The position numbers and the translations under genes were made by a program. Of a stretch of DNA of 64,000 nucleotides, positions 25,011 to 33,154 are shown one piece after another. Source of the stretch: Rhodobiaceae bacterium (GTDB lineage: Bacteria > Pseudomonadota > Alphaproteobacteria > Parvibaculales > Parvibaculaceae); assembly GCA_021404525.1 (NCBI GenBank), contig JAAWWE010000002.1:124001-188000 (forward strand), read 5' to 3'. The notes beneath the pieces were generated by a model. It was not told the origin of the DNA. It worked only from the letters and a program-made list of their open reading frames with translations, and did no database searches. Within the stretch, counting starts at the first letter, position 1. Each line of letters opens with the position of its first letter.

Positions 25011-26300
25011 TTAGTCTATTGAAGCCAGATTCTCTGCTTGCTGCAAAACGCGCAGAAAGTTCCCACCCCAGATTTTTTGAATATCTTCGGCAGAATATCC
25101 TGCGTGCACCAAAGCGATCGTCACGTTTAGCGCTTCGCTGGCGTCCGCATATCCATCGATGCTGCTGCCATGATTGAAGTCATTCCCGATGCCGACGTGA
25201 TCAACGCCAATTCGATCAACGATGTAATTGATGTGCGCAATCATATCCGCAACACCGCCACGCCCGATGGTCGAGCGCATCTCAAGTAGAAATGCGCGCT
25301 GGGCGGCGGGGTCTTCCAACTCCCAATAAAGTTCATAGGGATAGGAATATTCTTCCGGAAGGCCGGCTTTGGTGCGGACGGCGCGCACGGCGTCAAGAAC
25401 CTCAGGGTCTGAAAGGGCGACCAGGTAGGCACCAAACGCTGCCACATGGATGACACCGCCTTTCTCGCCGATCAAGTCAATCTCTTCGTCGGAAAGGTTG
25501 CGGGTTACATTAGAGATCGCTTGTACATTGGAGTGACTGGCGATCACGGGTGACTGGGACAAGGATATTGTTTGCAATGCAGCGCTCTTCGACATTTGAG
25601 AGATGTCGACCACGCCTCCCAGTGCATTGATCCGCTCAATGGCAGCAATGCCGAGCGGCGAAAGACCGCCATGTTCTTCCGTTGGTTCATAAGTCTTTGT
25701 AGCGCCGTCATAGATAGGTCGCGAGGAATCGGAAAAATCATTGTGGCCCAGATGATTGAGTCCAAACACGCGCACACCTGCATCGTAGAAATAGTTGAGT
25801 GCGTCTACATCACCTGCAAGCGACCGAGCGTTCTGAAACCCCAAAAGGATTGCTGGTTTTTCCGTTACTTTCGCGGCTTTGAGTTCTTTGGCTGTGGTTG
25901 CCAACACAACGTCCCCTGCGGATGAGCTAACAAGCTCCAGAGCAGCGGCCAGCTTCTCATCTGCTAGAGCACGTGCAGCAGCGTCTCCTTCCGCCGTGCG
26001 GGGCCCTGGTCCAACAGCTACTGACATCACAACAGCGCTCACCCCACCTTCCAACAGCTTCTCAGGGCTGACTTTTGAGACGCCGCCCTCGCCAAGATAG
26101 CTGAGCGACGTCGACGGGATGACAATGTCCGCGTGCGCGTCGAGTACCAATGCCTCTGCGTGGATCTCTTGGGCCTTCGAGATGGTCTCGGCGTCCGAAA
26201 TGTTTTCTTCAGCGTGGAGAGGAAGAGAAGCGACGGCGACTGCCATGAGCGTGCCTAGTGTAAATCGCGAAGTGACGAAAAATCTAGCGAAGCCGTTCAT
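25011..26300 (-). CDS. Membrane dipeptidase (peptidase M19 family)
   Basis: Exported metal-dependent dipeptidase, 429 aa. The signal peptide is near residues 8-30 (VTSRFTLGTLMAVAVASLPLHA). Metal-binding residues are seen in VLDAHADIV (HxD), ASHSNVQAI and VGIGNDFNHGSSIDG near the C terminus. The bridging glutamate usual after strand 3 (LLGxEG) appears as glutamine in LLGFQNAR, as in a subset of M19 enzymes that may hold one metal. It hydrolyses dipeptides, possibly with D-residues. It is divergent from the small membrane protein gene at 26420. Confidence 0.88.
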   Translation of the reverse strand: MNGFARFFVTSRFTLGTLMAVAVASLPLHAEENISDAETISKAQEIHAEALVLDAHADIVIPSTSLSYLGEGGVSKVSPEKLLEGGVSAVVMSVAVGPGPRTAEGDAAARALADEKLAAALELVSSSAGDVVLATTAKELKAAKVTEKPAILLGFQNARSLAGDVDALNYFYDAGVRVFGLNHLGHNDFSDSSRPIYDGATKTYEPTEEHGGLSPLGIAAIERINALGGVVDISQMSKSAALQTISLSQSPVIASHSNVQAISNVTRNLSDEEIDLIGEKGGVIHVAAFGAYLVALSDPEVLDAVRAVRTKAGLPEEYSYPYELYWELEDPAAQRAFLLEMRSTIGRGGVADMIAHINYIVDRIGVDHVGIGNDFNHGSSIDGYADASEALNVTIALVHAGYSAEDIQKIWGGNFLRVLQQAENLASID

Positions 26301-26419
26301 TTAGTCCCCCAGGAAATGGCGGGCTGGGTATTCCGCCTGCCGAAACGGTAGTGTACAGATTATGTGAGGCGGCCCAAACGCTATTTGCGGTTTTGGGCTG
26401 GGTAAGGTTTGAGGTGGTC

Positions 26420-26872
26420 ATGAACTGGTTGAAAGAGAACACGGACGCATTGCAGGCGCTTGGCGCAATCCTGACAGTTGTATTCGCAATCGTAGCGCTG
26501 GCCGCGATCAAGTTGCAGATTGATGCGTCGGATCAGTTGCAAAAAGAGCAATCTGCCCGTGATATGTATCGCGAACATCTCTCGCTCGCTATTCAAAACC
26601 CGACGCTTGCCTATGCGAACTATTGCGACTTAGGTACCGAAAAGGAACGACTCACCTATGAAGCCTATATCGAACATTTTCTGTACACGGCCGAACAACT
26701 CGCCGCGCTCGGCGCGCATTGGCAACACACAATCAGGAGCTACCTGGAAGCTCACCAATCCTATGTCTGTTCGCGCACGACGTGGGATGACTATCCGGCT
26801 GACCTGACGGCGTTGATTACACAGGTCCGCGCGGCGCAGTGTCGTGCGGCTAGGGTCTGCGCCGCAGATTGA
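26420..26872 (+). CDS. Small single-pass membrane protein of unknown function
   Basis: A 150-aa protein with one membrane helix (LGAILTVVFAIVALAAIKLQ) close to the N terminus and a helical cytoplasmic domain of about 100 residues containing ARDMYREHLSLAIQNPTLAY. This layout is common in DUF4760-like proteins, but I cannot assign a family. ATG 26420 has GAGGTGG upstream; a longer frame from 26351 adds a start overlapping the promoter region. Confidence 0.65.
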   Translation: MNWLKENTDALQALGAILTVVFAIVALAAIKLQIDASDQLQKEQSARDMYREHLSLAIQNPTLAYANYCDLGTEKERLTYEAYIEHFLYTAEQLAALGAHWQHTIRSYLEAHQSYVCSRTTWDDYPADLTALITQVRAAQCRAARVCAAD

Positions 26873-27073
26873 TGCGTTCGATCGACATCAGAGTTACCTA
26901 AGCGGATGAGGCGACAATTTTACAATTTGCGCGCTCTCGTCATGGGCGGTGTATGGGCGCTCCAATTTGACGTAGCGGCATTGGTGCTTTGCACGAGACG
27001 CTAAACTATTGCCTAGACTTTGATATGGTGGCGCAAACCAAATGCTCGCCGCACACATATCAAGGGGCACAGA

Positions 27074-28285
27074 ATGACCGCAGCACGTGACTTGGATGGC
27101 TTCCGATCAGAAGTATCCGATTGGGTCCAAAACAATTTTCCATCCGCGCTAAATGGTTTCGATCTTGGCGTCGATAGCCCCAGCGAAAAGGGCGTGAGCA
27201 GTGAGTTCCGCGCATGGCGTCAGGCGCTTGCGGACAAAGGCTGGGGTACGCCAACTTGGCCCAAAGAATATGGCGGCGCGGGCCTGAGTGACCCCGAGGC
27301 AAAAGTCATCCGTCAGGAAATCGGTAAAGCTGGTGCGTTCAATCCCATCCCGCCGATGACAGGCATGGGCGTAACCATGGTGGGTCCGACAATTCTCGAA
27401 TATGGAACAGATGAGCAGAAGGCAAAGCACCTGCCGGGCATTGCAAGCGGCGAAGTGCGCTGGTGTTTGGGTCTATCAGAACCGAATGCAGGATCTGACC
27501 TTGCGTCACTGGCAACGAAAGCCATAGATGAGGGTGACGCCTTCATTCTCAACGGCCAGAAAATCTGGACCTCTGGAGCGCATATTTCACAATGGTGCGG
27601 GGCCGTTGTGAGAACAGACCCAAAAGCGAAGAAGCGCGATGGCATCAGTTTTGTCATGTTGCCGATGGATCAGAAGGGTGTTGAAACCCGGCTAATTAAA
27701 TTGATTTCGGGTGCGTCCCCATTCTGTGAAACTTTCTTCAATGACGCGCGCGCAGACAAAAGTGATCTGCTGGGCGATCTCAATGACGGATGGAGCGTCG
27801 TGAAGCGGCTGCTCCAACATGAGCGCCAAAGCCAGACGTCTGCGCCAGGTGCCCCAAAGGTTGATGAAGAGCCTTTATACGAGCAGGCAAAGCGCTATGT
27901 CGGGACTCTGGAAGATGGGACACTTGCTGACCCAGATCTGCGATTGCGCGTAGTCGATAACCTTATGGATGCAGAAGCCCACAAGCTGACCGTTTCCCGT
28001 ATTACGGCGGAAGCCAAGGGTCAGGTGAAAGTGAGCGCCGCCGCCTCGATTCTGAAAAACTCCATGACCAGGGTCGCGCAGACCAAGGCGGAACTGACCT
28101 TAGAGATGATGGGAAACCAGGGCATTGGCTGGGAAGGCGAGCAGTTCTCAGAGGATGAACTGCGTAGCGTTCGCGATTGGCTCATGGGCAAAGCCATGTC
28201 GATCTATGGCGGCTCAGCTGAAATCCAAAACAACATCATCTCAAAAAATATTCTGGGCCTCCCAGAAACCACACAACAAGGCTAA
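27074..28285 (+). CDS. Acyl-CoA dehydrogenase, first of a pair
   Basis: FAD-dependent acyl-CoA dehydrogenase, 403 aa, of the type found in steroid and cyclic-compound degradation. Features: WGTPTWPKEYGGAGLSD, the flavin-contacting WCLGLSEPNAGSDLASL, and a C-terminal IYGGSAEIQNNIISKNI. At the position of the usual catalytic Glu (YEG-AQIQ in medium-chain enzymes) a Gly stands (YGG). It is followed after 18 nt by another dehydrogenase, as in two-subunit ChsE/FadE28-29-like enzymes where the active site is shared. ATG 27074 (AGGGGC upstream) was preferred over a frame from 27020. Confidence 0.9.
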   Translation: MTAARDLDGFRSEVSDWVQNNFPSALNGFDLGVDSPSEKGVSSEFRAWRQALADKGWGTPTWPKEYGGAGLSDPEAKVIRQEIGKAGAFNPIPPMTGMGVTMVGPTILEYGTDEQKAKHLPGIASGEVRWCLGLSEPNAGSDLASLATKAIDEGDAFILNGQKIWTSGAHISQWCGAVVRTDPKAKKRDGISFVMLPMDQKGVETRLIKLISGASPFCETFFNDARADKSDLLGDLNDGWSVVKRLLQHERQSQTSAPGAPKVDEEPLYEQAKRYVGTLEDGTLADPDLRLRVVDNLMDAEAHKLTVSRITAEAKGQVKVSAAASILKNSMTRVAQTKAELTLEMMGNQGIGWEGEQFSEDELRSVRDWLMGKAMSIYGGSAEIQNNIISKNILGLPETTQQG

Positions 28286-28303
28286 CGGGGCTTAGAAAAG
28301 ATC

Positions 28304-29440
28304 ATGGCTGCACTTACAGAAGAACAAACGCTTATCAAGGATCAGGCGACCTCATGGGCGAGCGCGGAAGCGCCGGTCTCAAAGTTTCGCGCGATGCGGA
28401 ACGAAGGAACCGAAATAGGGTTCGCAGAACCTACCTGGTCCGCCATGGTGGAGATGGGCTGGACGGGCATTCTGGTGCCGGAAGAATATGGTGGATCTGA
28501 CCTTGGCTACCTGACCTTCGGGTTGGTTTTGGAAGAGTTAGGCAAACAGCTGGCAGCATCGCCGCTCTTTGCCTCCGCCTATGTCGGTGCAACCGCCCTT
28601 CTTCTTGGAGGTACGGATGCTCAGAAGTCGAGCCACCTGCCAAAGATTGTCGATGGAACTGAGATCGTGACACTCGCGATTGACGAAGGACCGCGCCATG
28701 CGCCCGCGAGAACATCTCTGTCTGCGAAAGCCGATGGTGACAAACATGTCCTCAATGGGTCAAAGACGCTGGTGCTAGAAGGCATGTCTGCAACCCATTT
28801 CATTATTGTCGCGCGCTCAGCCGGAAAGGTCGGGGACGCGCAAGGTCTCTCACTCTTCCTGGTTCCCGCGGATGCGGCAGGCCTAACGCGGCGTCCAATG
28901 AAAACCATGGACAGCCGCGGCTATGCGGAGCTTACTCTCGATGATGTGGAAGTCTCCGGCGCGGACCTCATGGGGCCTGCTGGACAGGCCGGGGAAGTGT
29001 TGGATGAGATTCTGGATCGCGCGCGCGCTGGGATTGGCGCGGAGATGTTGGGTGTCGGGTCGCAGGCATTCGCGATGACGCTTGAGTACCTGAAGACACG
29101 CAAACAGTTCGGCGCTGTCATCGGGTCTTTCCAGGCCCTTGGCCACCGTGCAGCGGAACTGTTTGCAGCGATGGAACTGGCGCGCTCCTGCGGTGAGGCT
29201 GCGCTTCAGGAAATTGATGCTCAGAGCAATAGCGTCGCGAAAGCCTGTTCGCTTTCTAAGGCGAAGGTTGGGGACTTTCTCCACACCATGTCCAACCAGT
29301 TGATTCAGATCCATGGCGGCATTGGCATGACTGACGAATTCGATGCAGGTCTATATCTCAAGCGCGCCCGTGTTCTGGAAACACTCTATGGCAACCAGGC
29401 ATTTCACCGGGATCGCTATGCCCGTCTTTTGGGTTTCTGA
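28304..29440 (+). CDS. Acyl-CoA dehydrogenase, second of a pair
   Basis: A 378-aa acyl-CoA dehydrogenase family protein coupled to the previous gene by an 18-nt gap. It keeps EMGWTGILVPEEYGGSDLG, FGAVIGSFQALGHRAAELFA and IQIHGGIGMTDEFDAGLYLK, but the middle flavin-binding motif is weak (TLAIDEGPRHAPARTSLSA instead of TEP-AGSD). This fits the non-catalytic or complementary half of a heteromeric enzyme. Its partner is inferred from adjacency. It ends opposite the TetR gene at 29493 with a hairpin between. Confidence 0.9.
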   Translation: MAALTEEQTLIKDQATSWASAEAPVSKFRAMRNEGTEIGFAEPTWSAMVEMGWTGILVPEEYGGSDLGYLTFGLVLEELGKQLAASPLFASAYVGATALLLGGTDAQKSSHLPKIVDGTEIVTLAIDEGPRHAPARTSLSAKADGDKHVLNGSKTLVLEGMSATHFIIVARSAGKVGDAQGLSLFLVPADAAGLTRRPMKTMDSRGYAELTLDDVEVSGADLMGPAGQAGEVLDEILDRARAGIGAEMLGVGSQAFAMTLEYLKTRKQFGAVIGSFQALGHRAAELFAAMELARSCGEAALQEIDAQSNSVAKACSLSKAKVGDFLHTMSNQLIQIHGGIGMTDEFDAGLYLKRARVLETLYGNQAFHRDRYARLLGF

Positions 29441-29454
29441 GATCAAGAAAAGGC

Positions 29455-29486
29455 AGCCCCGACAACTAAATGGTTGAGCGGGGGCT
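29455..29486. terminator. Hairpin between convergent acyl-CoA dehydrogenase and TetR genes
   Basis: AGCCCC (29455-29460) pairs with GGGGCT (29481-29486) and, inside, CAAC with GTTG around TAAATG. On the minus strand it is followed by GCCTTTTC, a weak T-run, so it may mainly serve the TetR transcript and also the plus strand. Confidence 0.55.
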
Positions 29487-29492
29487 ACCTGT

Positions 29493-30086
29493 TCATTGAG
29501 CGTCGGCAACGAATAGCCGACGCGCCATGGTGCACATGCGGGTCTCATAGTCCGCTCGCGACCACCCGCACTCGACGGTCAGCTGCTCCCAGTTTCTGAG
29601 CGACAGTAACGTCCAGAGGATGTCCGTTGCTTGCTCAGTGGAAAAGTCAGCTGAGAGTGTGCTATCGCGCGCAAGCGCCAGGATCGCTGCTTCACACCCC
29701 TCCCGCATATCTTGCATCCGCTTGTCCCAGGCAGCCGCAGCTTCTGGGTCGGTGTCGCGCATGGCGAGCAATGCCTTCCCGATCCCATAAATTTCTGGCA
29801 GGAAACCGGCCCAGGCGCTGATAAAGGCATCCAGCCGTTCAATGCCGGTTTTGGCTGTTCGGCTCGGGACCAGACGTTCATCGCCCCCATGAAGCTCATC
29901 CACATAGTGGGTCGTTGCGATGAGCAGATCCCCTCGGTTCCGGAAATGAAGGTAAAGCGCCTGGCGGGTGATGCCGACTTTGGCCGCAATATCCGACATA
30001 CGAACGCTATTTCCCTGACCGGATTCCAGCAATTCGAGGCTGGCAGCCAGGATTTTCTCACGGGTCGATTTTCTACCACTTGACAT
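29493..30086 (-). CDS. TetR/AcrR family transcriptional regulator
   Basis: A 197-aa repressor: an N-terminal helix-turn-helix (REKILAASLELLESG, ISDIAAKVGITRQALYLHFRN in outline) and a helical ligand domain. ATG 30086 (MSSGRKSTREK) was chosen over an upstream TTG. It is divergent from the NAD(P)-binding protein gene at 30150, and two directly adjacent 15-bp palindromes lie between the start codons, so it most likely represses both itself and the 30150-31744 operon. Confidence 0.88.
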   Translation of the reverse strand: MSSGRKSTREKILAASLELLESGQGNSVRMSDIAAKVGITRQALYLHFRNRGDLLIATTHYVDELHGGDERLVPSRTAKTGIERLDAFISAWAGFLPEIYGIGKALLAMRDTDPEAAAAWDKRMQDMREGCEAAILALARDSTLSADFSTEQATDILWTLLSLRNWEQLTVECGWSRADYETRMCTMARRLFVADAQ

Positions 30087-30105
30087 GGTGTCTAGTAGCA
30101 CCTAC

Positions 30106-30135
30106 TTGTCACTGTGTCAATTTACACCGTGTCAA
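30106..30135. promoter_or_regulatory. Two adjacent 15-bp TetR operators
   Basis: TTGTCACTGTGTCAA (30106-30120) and TTTACACCGTGTCAA (30121-30135) stand end to end. Each is a palindrome with one base mismatched between the arms and a 1-nt centre (TTGACAC-N-GTGTCAA type). They lie between the TetR start (30086) and the divergent ATG (30150). Their form and position fit binding by the adjacent TetR protein. Confidence 0.7.
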
Positions 30136-30149
30136 GTTAGGAGATCACC

Positions 30150-30773
30150 ATGAAGATCATCATATTTGGAGCAACCGGATCTTTGGGGCGCCATCTAGTG
30201 GAACAAGCGCTCGCCCAGGGTGAAGAGGTGACAGCCTTCCTGCGCGATGCCTCCACCCTCGACCGGCATCACCAGAACCTGCATTTAGTCGAGGGTAACG
30301 TGCTTGATCCTGTGGCGGTTGATGCTGCCGTCAAAGGGCATGACGCGGCACTCATCGCCCTCGGGGCTGGCAGGAAAGGTGGGGTTCGCGCGCAAGGGAC
30401 GAAACACATCATTGATGCAATGGAGCGCCACAATGTCCGGCGCCTTGTCTGCCAAACCACGCTTGGCGCTGGCGACAGTCACACGCATCTCAACTTCTTT
30501 TGGAAGCACATCATGTTCGGCTGGTTGTTGAAACAGGCGATGGCTGACCATGAAGAGCAAGAAACCTACATACGACAAAGCAATCTGGATTGGATCACAG
30601 TTCGTCCCGCTGCTTTCACCGATGGTCCGACGACCGGCGACTACAGGCTTGGCTTTCCTCAGACAGAGACCAGCTTGGCGCTCAAAATCTCCCGGGCAGA
30701 CGTCGCGAGCGTCATGCTGCAGCAAATGACGAGTGATCTCTTTCTGCACAAATCACCTGGGCTTTCCTACTAA
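30150..30773 (+). CDS. NAD(P)-binding (NmrA-like, atypical SDR) protein
   Basis: A 207-aa Rossmann-fold protein with the cofactor motif FGATGSLGRHLVEQA at the very start and ALIALGAGRKGG at the end of strand 4; it lacks a clear YxxxK and belongs to the NmrA/SDR_a5 group that reduces quinones or acts as redox sensor. AGGAGA precedes ATG 30150. It begins a TetR-controlled operon with DUF1772 and DUF4345 membrane proteins, a common stress or xenobiotic-response arrangement. The reaction is unknown. Confidence 0.85.
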   Translation: MKIIIFGATGSLGRHLVEQALAQGEEVTAFLRDASTLDRHHQNLHLVEGNVLDPVAVDAAVKGHDAALIALGAGRKGGVRAQGTKHIIDAMERHNVRRLVCQTTLGAGDSHTHLNFFWKHIMFGWLLKQAMADHEEQETYIRQSNLDWITVRPAAFTDGPTTGDYRLGFPQTETSLALKISRADVASVMLQQMTSDLFLHKSPGLSY

Positions 30774-30797
30774 CTAAACCCGCGAAAGGAGCGTCCG

Positions 30798-31298
30798 ATG
30801 ACGCAGACTTGGCTTCTTCTTGTTTATGAAATTTCTCTTATCTCTTGCGCACTTGTTGCGGGTGTTTTCCTGACCTTTTCTGACTTTGTCATGAGGTCTC
30901 TGAACGGCGCCAGGACAAGTGCAGGCGTGGAAGTGATGCAGGGCATCAACCGAGAGGTGTTCAAAACCATCTTCATGGTTTTGTTGATCGGCATGTGGGC
31001 TCTCTCTGCCGCGTTAGGGGTCGCTGCGTATTTTGGCGCCCTTGGTAGCGGCGGCGCGTCCATCTTCTGGGCTGCGATCATCTATTCGGTGGGCGTTGCA
31101 GGCGTCACGCTTGTCTTCAATGTGCCTATGAACAACAGGTTGGAAGCGAAGGATTATGAAGGCCCTGACGCCGCGGCCTATTGGACAGAGGTCTATTACC
31201 CCCGCTGGACATTCTGGAACTGGGTACGGGGTGTTGCCGCTGCTGTTGCCGCCGTCTTTTACCTCACTGCCTGCCTACAGCTGGTGCAAGGCTCGTAA
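30798..31298 (+). CDS. DUF1772 (anthrone oxygenase-like) membrane protein
   Basis: A 166-aa protein with four hydrophobic segments, including LLVYEISLISCALVAGVFLT, FMVLLIGMWALSAALGVAAY and AAIIYSVGVAGVTLVFNVPM. The last contains FNVPMNNRL, the hallmark of DUF1772/anthrone oxygenase-like proteins (NxPxN). It lies 24 nt after the NAD(P)-binding gene with GAAAGGAG upstream, so the two are co-expressed. Enzyme activity is not shown for most members. Confidence 0.85.
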   Translation: MTQTWLLLVYEISLISCALVAGVFLTFSDFVMRSLNGARTSAGVEVMQGINREVFKTIFMVLLIGMWALSAALGVAAYFGALGSGGASIFWAAIIYSVGVAGVTLVFNVPMNNRLEAKDYEGPDAAAYWTEVYYPRWTFWNWVRGVAAAVAAVFYLTACLQLVQGS

Positions 31299-31324
31299 GA
31301 GCAATCTCAGAAAGGAACAGAACC

Positions 31325-31744
31325 ATGGAAAGCACACTACGACTGAAGGCTCTTCTTTTCATCACCGGAATGATTGGCGTCGGCATCGGCGGCGCCATTC
31401 TCTTCGTACCTGCTGAATTTCACGCGACCGGCGGTATCGTGATTGGGAGCGACGAAAACCTACTGAGTGAGGTGCGGGCAGCAGGCGGCGCCCTCTTTGC
31501 TTGCGCCCTCATCGTCATGCTGGGGGCTTTTGTCTCACGGCTTGCCTTTACGGCTTTGGTGTTATCGACAGTGCTTTATCTCTCCTACGGCACCTCGCGC
31601 TTGGTGGGTATGGCTCTAGATGGAATGCCATCGACCAACCTTATGGCCGTCACCGCGTTTGAGTTGGCGGTGGGTCTGGTTTGTGCGCTGGCACTGGTGA
31701 ATAAAAAATCACCAGCGAACCGCGACGGCAACGCGAGCGCTTAG
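31325..31744 (+). CDS. DUF4345-like small membrane protein
   Basis: A 139-aa protein with four hydrophobic helices (ALLFITGMIGVGIGGAILF, AAGGALFACALIVMLGAFVS, LAFTALVLSTVLYLSYG and MAVTAFELAVGLVCALALV). The layout and the EVRAAGGALFACAL stretch fit DUF4345. AAGGA lies upstream of ATG 31325. It closes the TetR-controlled three-gene operon, 26 nt after the DUF1772 gene. Function unknown. Confidence 0.75.
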   Translation: MESTLRLKALLFITGMIGVGIGGAILFVPAEFHATGGIVIGSDENLLSEVRAAGGALFACALIVMLGAFVSRLAFTALVLSTVLYLSYGTSRLVGMALDGMPSTNLMAVTAFELAVGLVCALALVNKKSPANRDGNASA

Positions 31745-31852
31745 AAAGGCCAACCTCTCTTCATTTGGTTTGGCTTCTTCATGCCGGACGAAGTCCGTCT
31801 TTATGCTATGTATCGACCATTCGTACGAAGTCGTGCGCATTGGGAGTGATGC

Positions 31853-33130
31853 ATGCAAAATGATCAATATGGAAACCCGCTGACAACCAGCTCAGCAAAA
31901 GCGCGTGATGCCTACGTTCGAGGCCTTGAGTGCAATCTCGCCGCAGCCCCAGGCGCTGAAGAAGCGTTTCAGGAAGCGATCACGGAAGACGAGAACTTCG
32001 CATTGGCGCATTTGGCCATTGCACGAAATCGCCAGGTCGAAGGGCGCGGCGTTAGCGGACGTGAATCGTATTCAGCCGCCAAAGCCTGCGCTGAGGGTTT
32101 GAGCCCGCGAGAGCAAGGACATTTGGCGATCATCGGATCGCTTCTCGAGGGCAAAAGTGAGGGTGTCTATGAGCAGGCCAAGGCTCACCTGGAGGAGTTT
32201 CCCCGCGATGTCATGGTCGCGCAGGCATGCCTCGGTGTTTTCAGCCTTATTGGTTTCGGCGGGCAACCGGGCAGGGAGGCGGAGAACCTTGCCTTGTCAT
32301 CAATGCTGGCACCGCATTATGGCGATGACTGGTGGTTCCTTTCCACCCATGCGTTTTCTCAGATGGAAGCAGGTCAGTTGGACCCGGCGGCGCAGTCGAT
32401 TGAGCGCTCACTCGCGATCAATCCACGAAATGCAAACGGGTCCCACCATAGGGCGCACCTCTATTATGAAGTAGGTGAGACCAAGGCGGGGCTCGACTAT
32501 TTGAAAGACTGGATAGCGGGTTATGACCGCCAAGGTGTCATGCACTGTCATCTTTCCTGGCACATTGCGCTCTGGGCGCTGGCCGAGGGGGACATTGAGA
32601 CAATGTGGAGTATGGCTGACACTGCGATTGATCCGGAAGTCGGCTCCGGGCCCGCGCTCAATGTCGTCACGGACATGCCCGCGCTCCTGTATCGCGCGGA
32701 ACTCGCAGGAGTGGACGTGGCACCTGAACGGTGGCGCGCCATCAGCGACTATGCAACCGCCCGATTTGGAAAACCTCGTCTTGGGTTTGCAGATGTGCAC
32801 GCGGCACTGGCGCATGCGATGGCAGGCAATGCGGAAGGCGTCGCAACAATCGTTGAAAAAGCGAACGGACCGGCTGAAGACCTTGTGCGGGATCTTGCGG
32901 AAGCATTTCAAGCGTTTGCGAAGAAGGATTGGCAGCTGACAACCGAGCATCTCGTGACAGCAATGTCGGACCACGCGCGGATTGGCGGAAGCCGGGCACA
33001 GCGAGATCTAATTGAACTCGCTATGACAAGTGCCCTCGCACGACAGGGCAAAGCTGAAGAAGCAACAAGGCTGCTCATGGCTCGCAGGCCACAGGCGCTT
33101 GGCGCGATTGCGCAAACACTCTCAAACTGA
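31853..33130 (+). CDS. TTC38-like tetratricopeptide-repeat protein, copy 1
   Basis: A 425-aa cytoplasmic helical repeat protein of the TTC38 type. It has ENFALAHLAIARN, LSPREQGHLAIIGSLLEGKS and a His/Trp-rich central part with NGSHHRAHLYYEVGET and MHCHLSWHIALWALAEGD, which recur in the second copy at 55168. No signal peptide. It lies just upstream of an acyl-CoA dehydrogenase (24-nt gap), suggesting co-expression. The role of this family in bacteria is unknown; the repeated histidines hint at metal or ligand binding. Confidence 0.75.
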   Translation: MQNDQYGNPLTTSSAKARDAYVRGLECNLAAAPGAEEAFQEAITEDENFALAHLAIARNRQVEGRGVSGRESYSAAKACAEGLSPREQGHLAIIGSLLEGKSEGVYEQAKAHLEEFPRDVMVAQACLGVFSLIGFGGQPGREAENLALSSMLAPHYGDDWWFLSTHAFSQMEAGQLDPAAQSIERSLAINPRNANGSHHRAHLYYEVGETKAGLDYLKDWIAGYDRQGVMHCHLSWHIALWALAEGDIETMWSMADTAIDPEVGSGPALNVVTDMPALLYRAELAGVDVAPERWRAISDYATARFGKPRLGFADVHAALAHAMAGNAEGVATIVEKANGPAEDLVRDLAEAFQAFAKKDWQLTTEHLVTAMSDHARIGGSRAQRDLIELAMTSALARQGKAEEATRLLMARRPQALGAIAQTLSN

Positions 33131-33154
33131 CCTCAAGAACAGGTATTGATAAGA

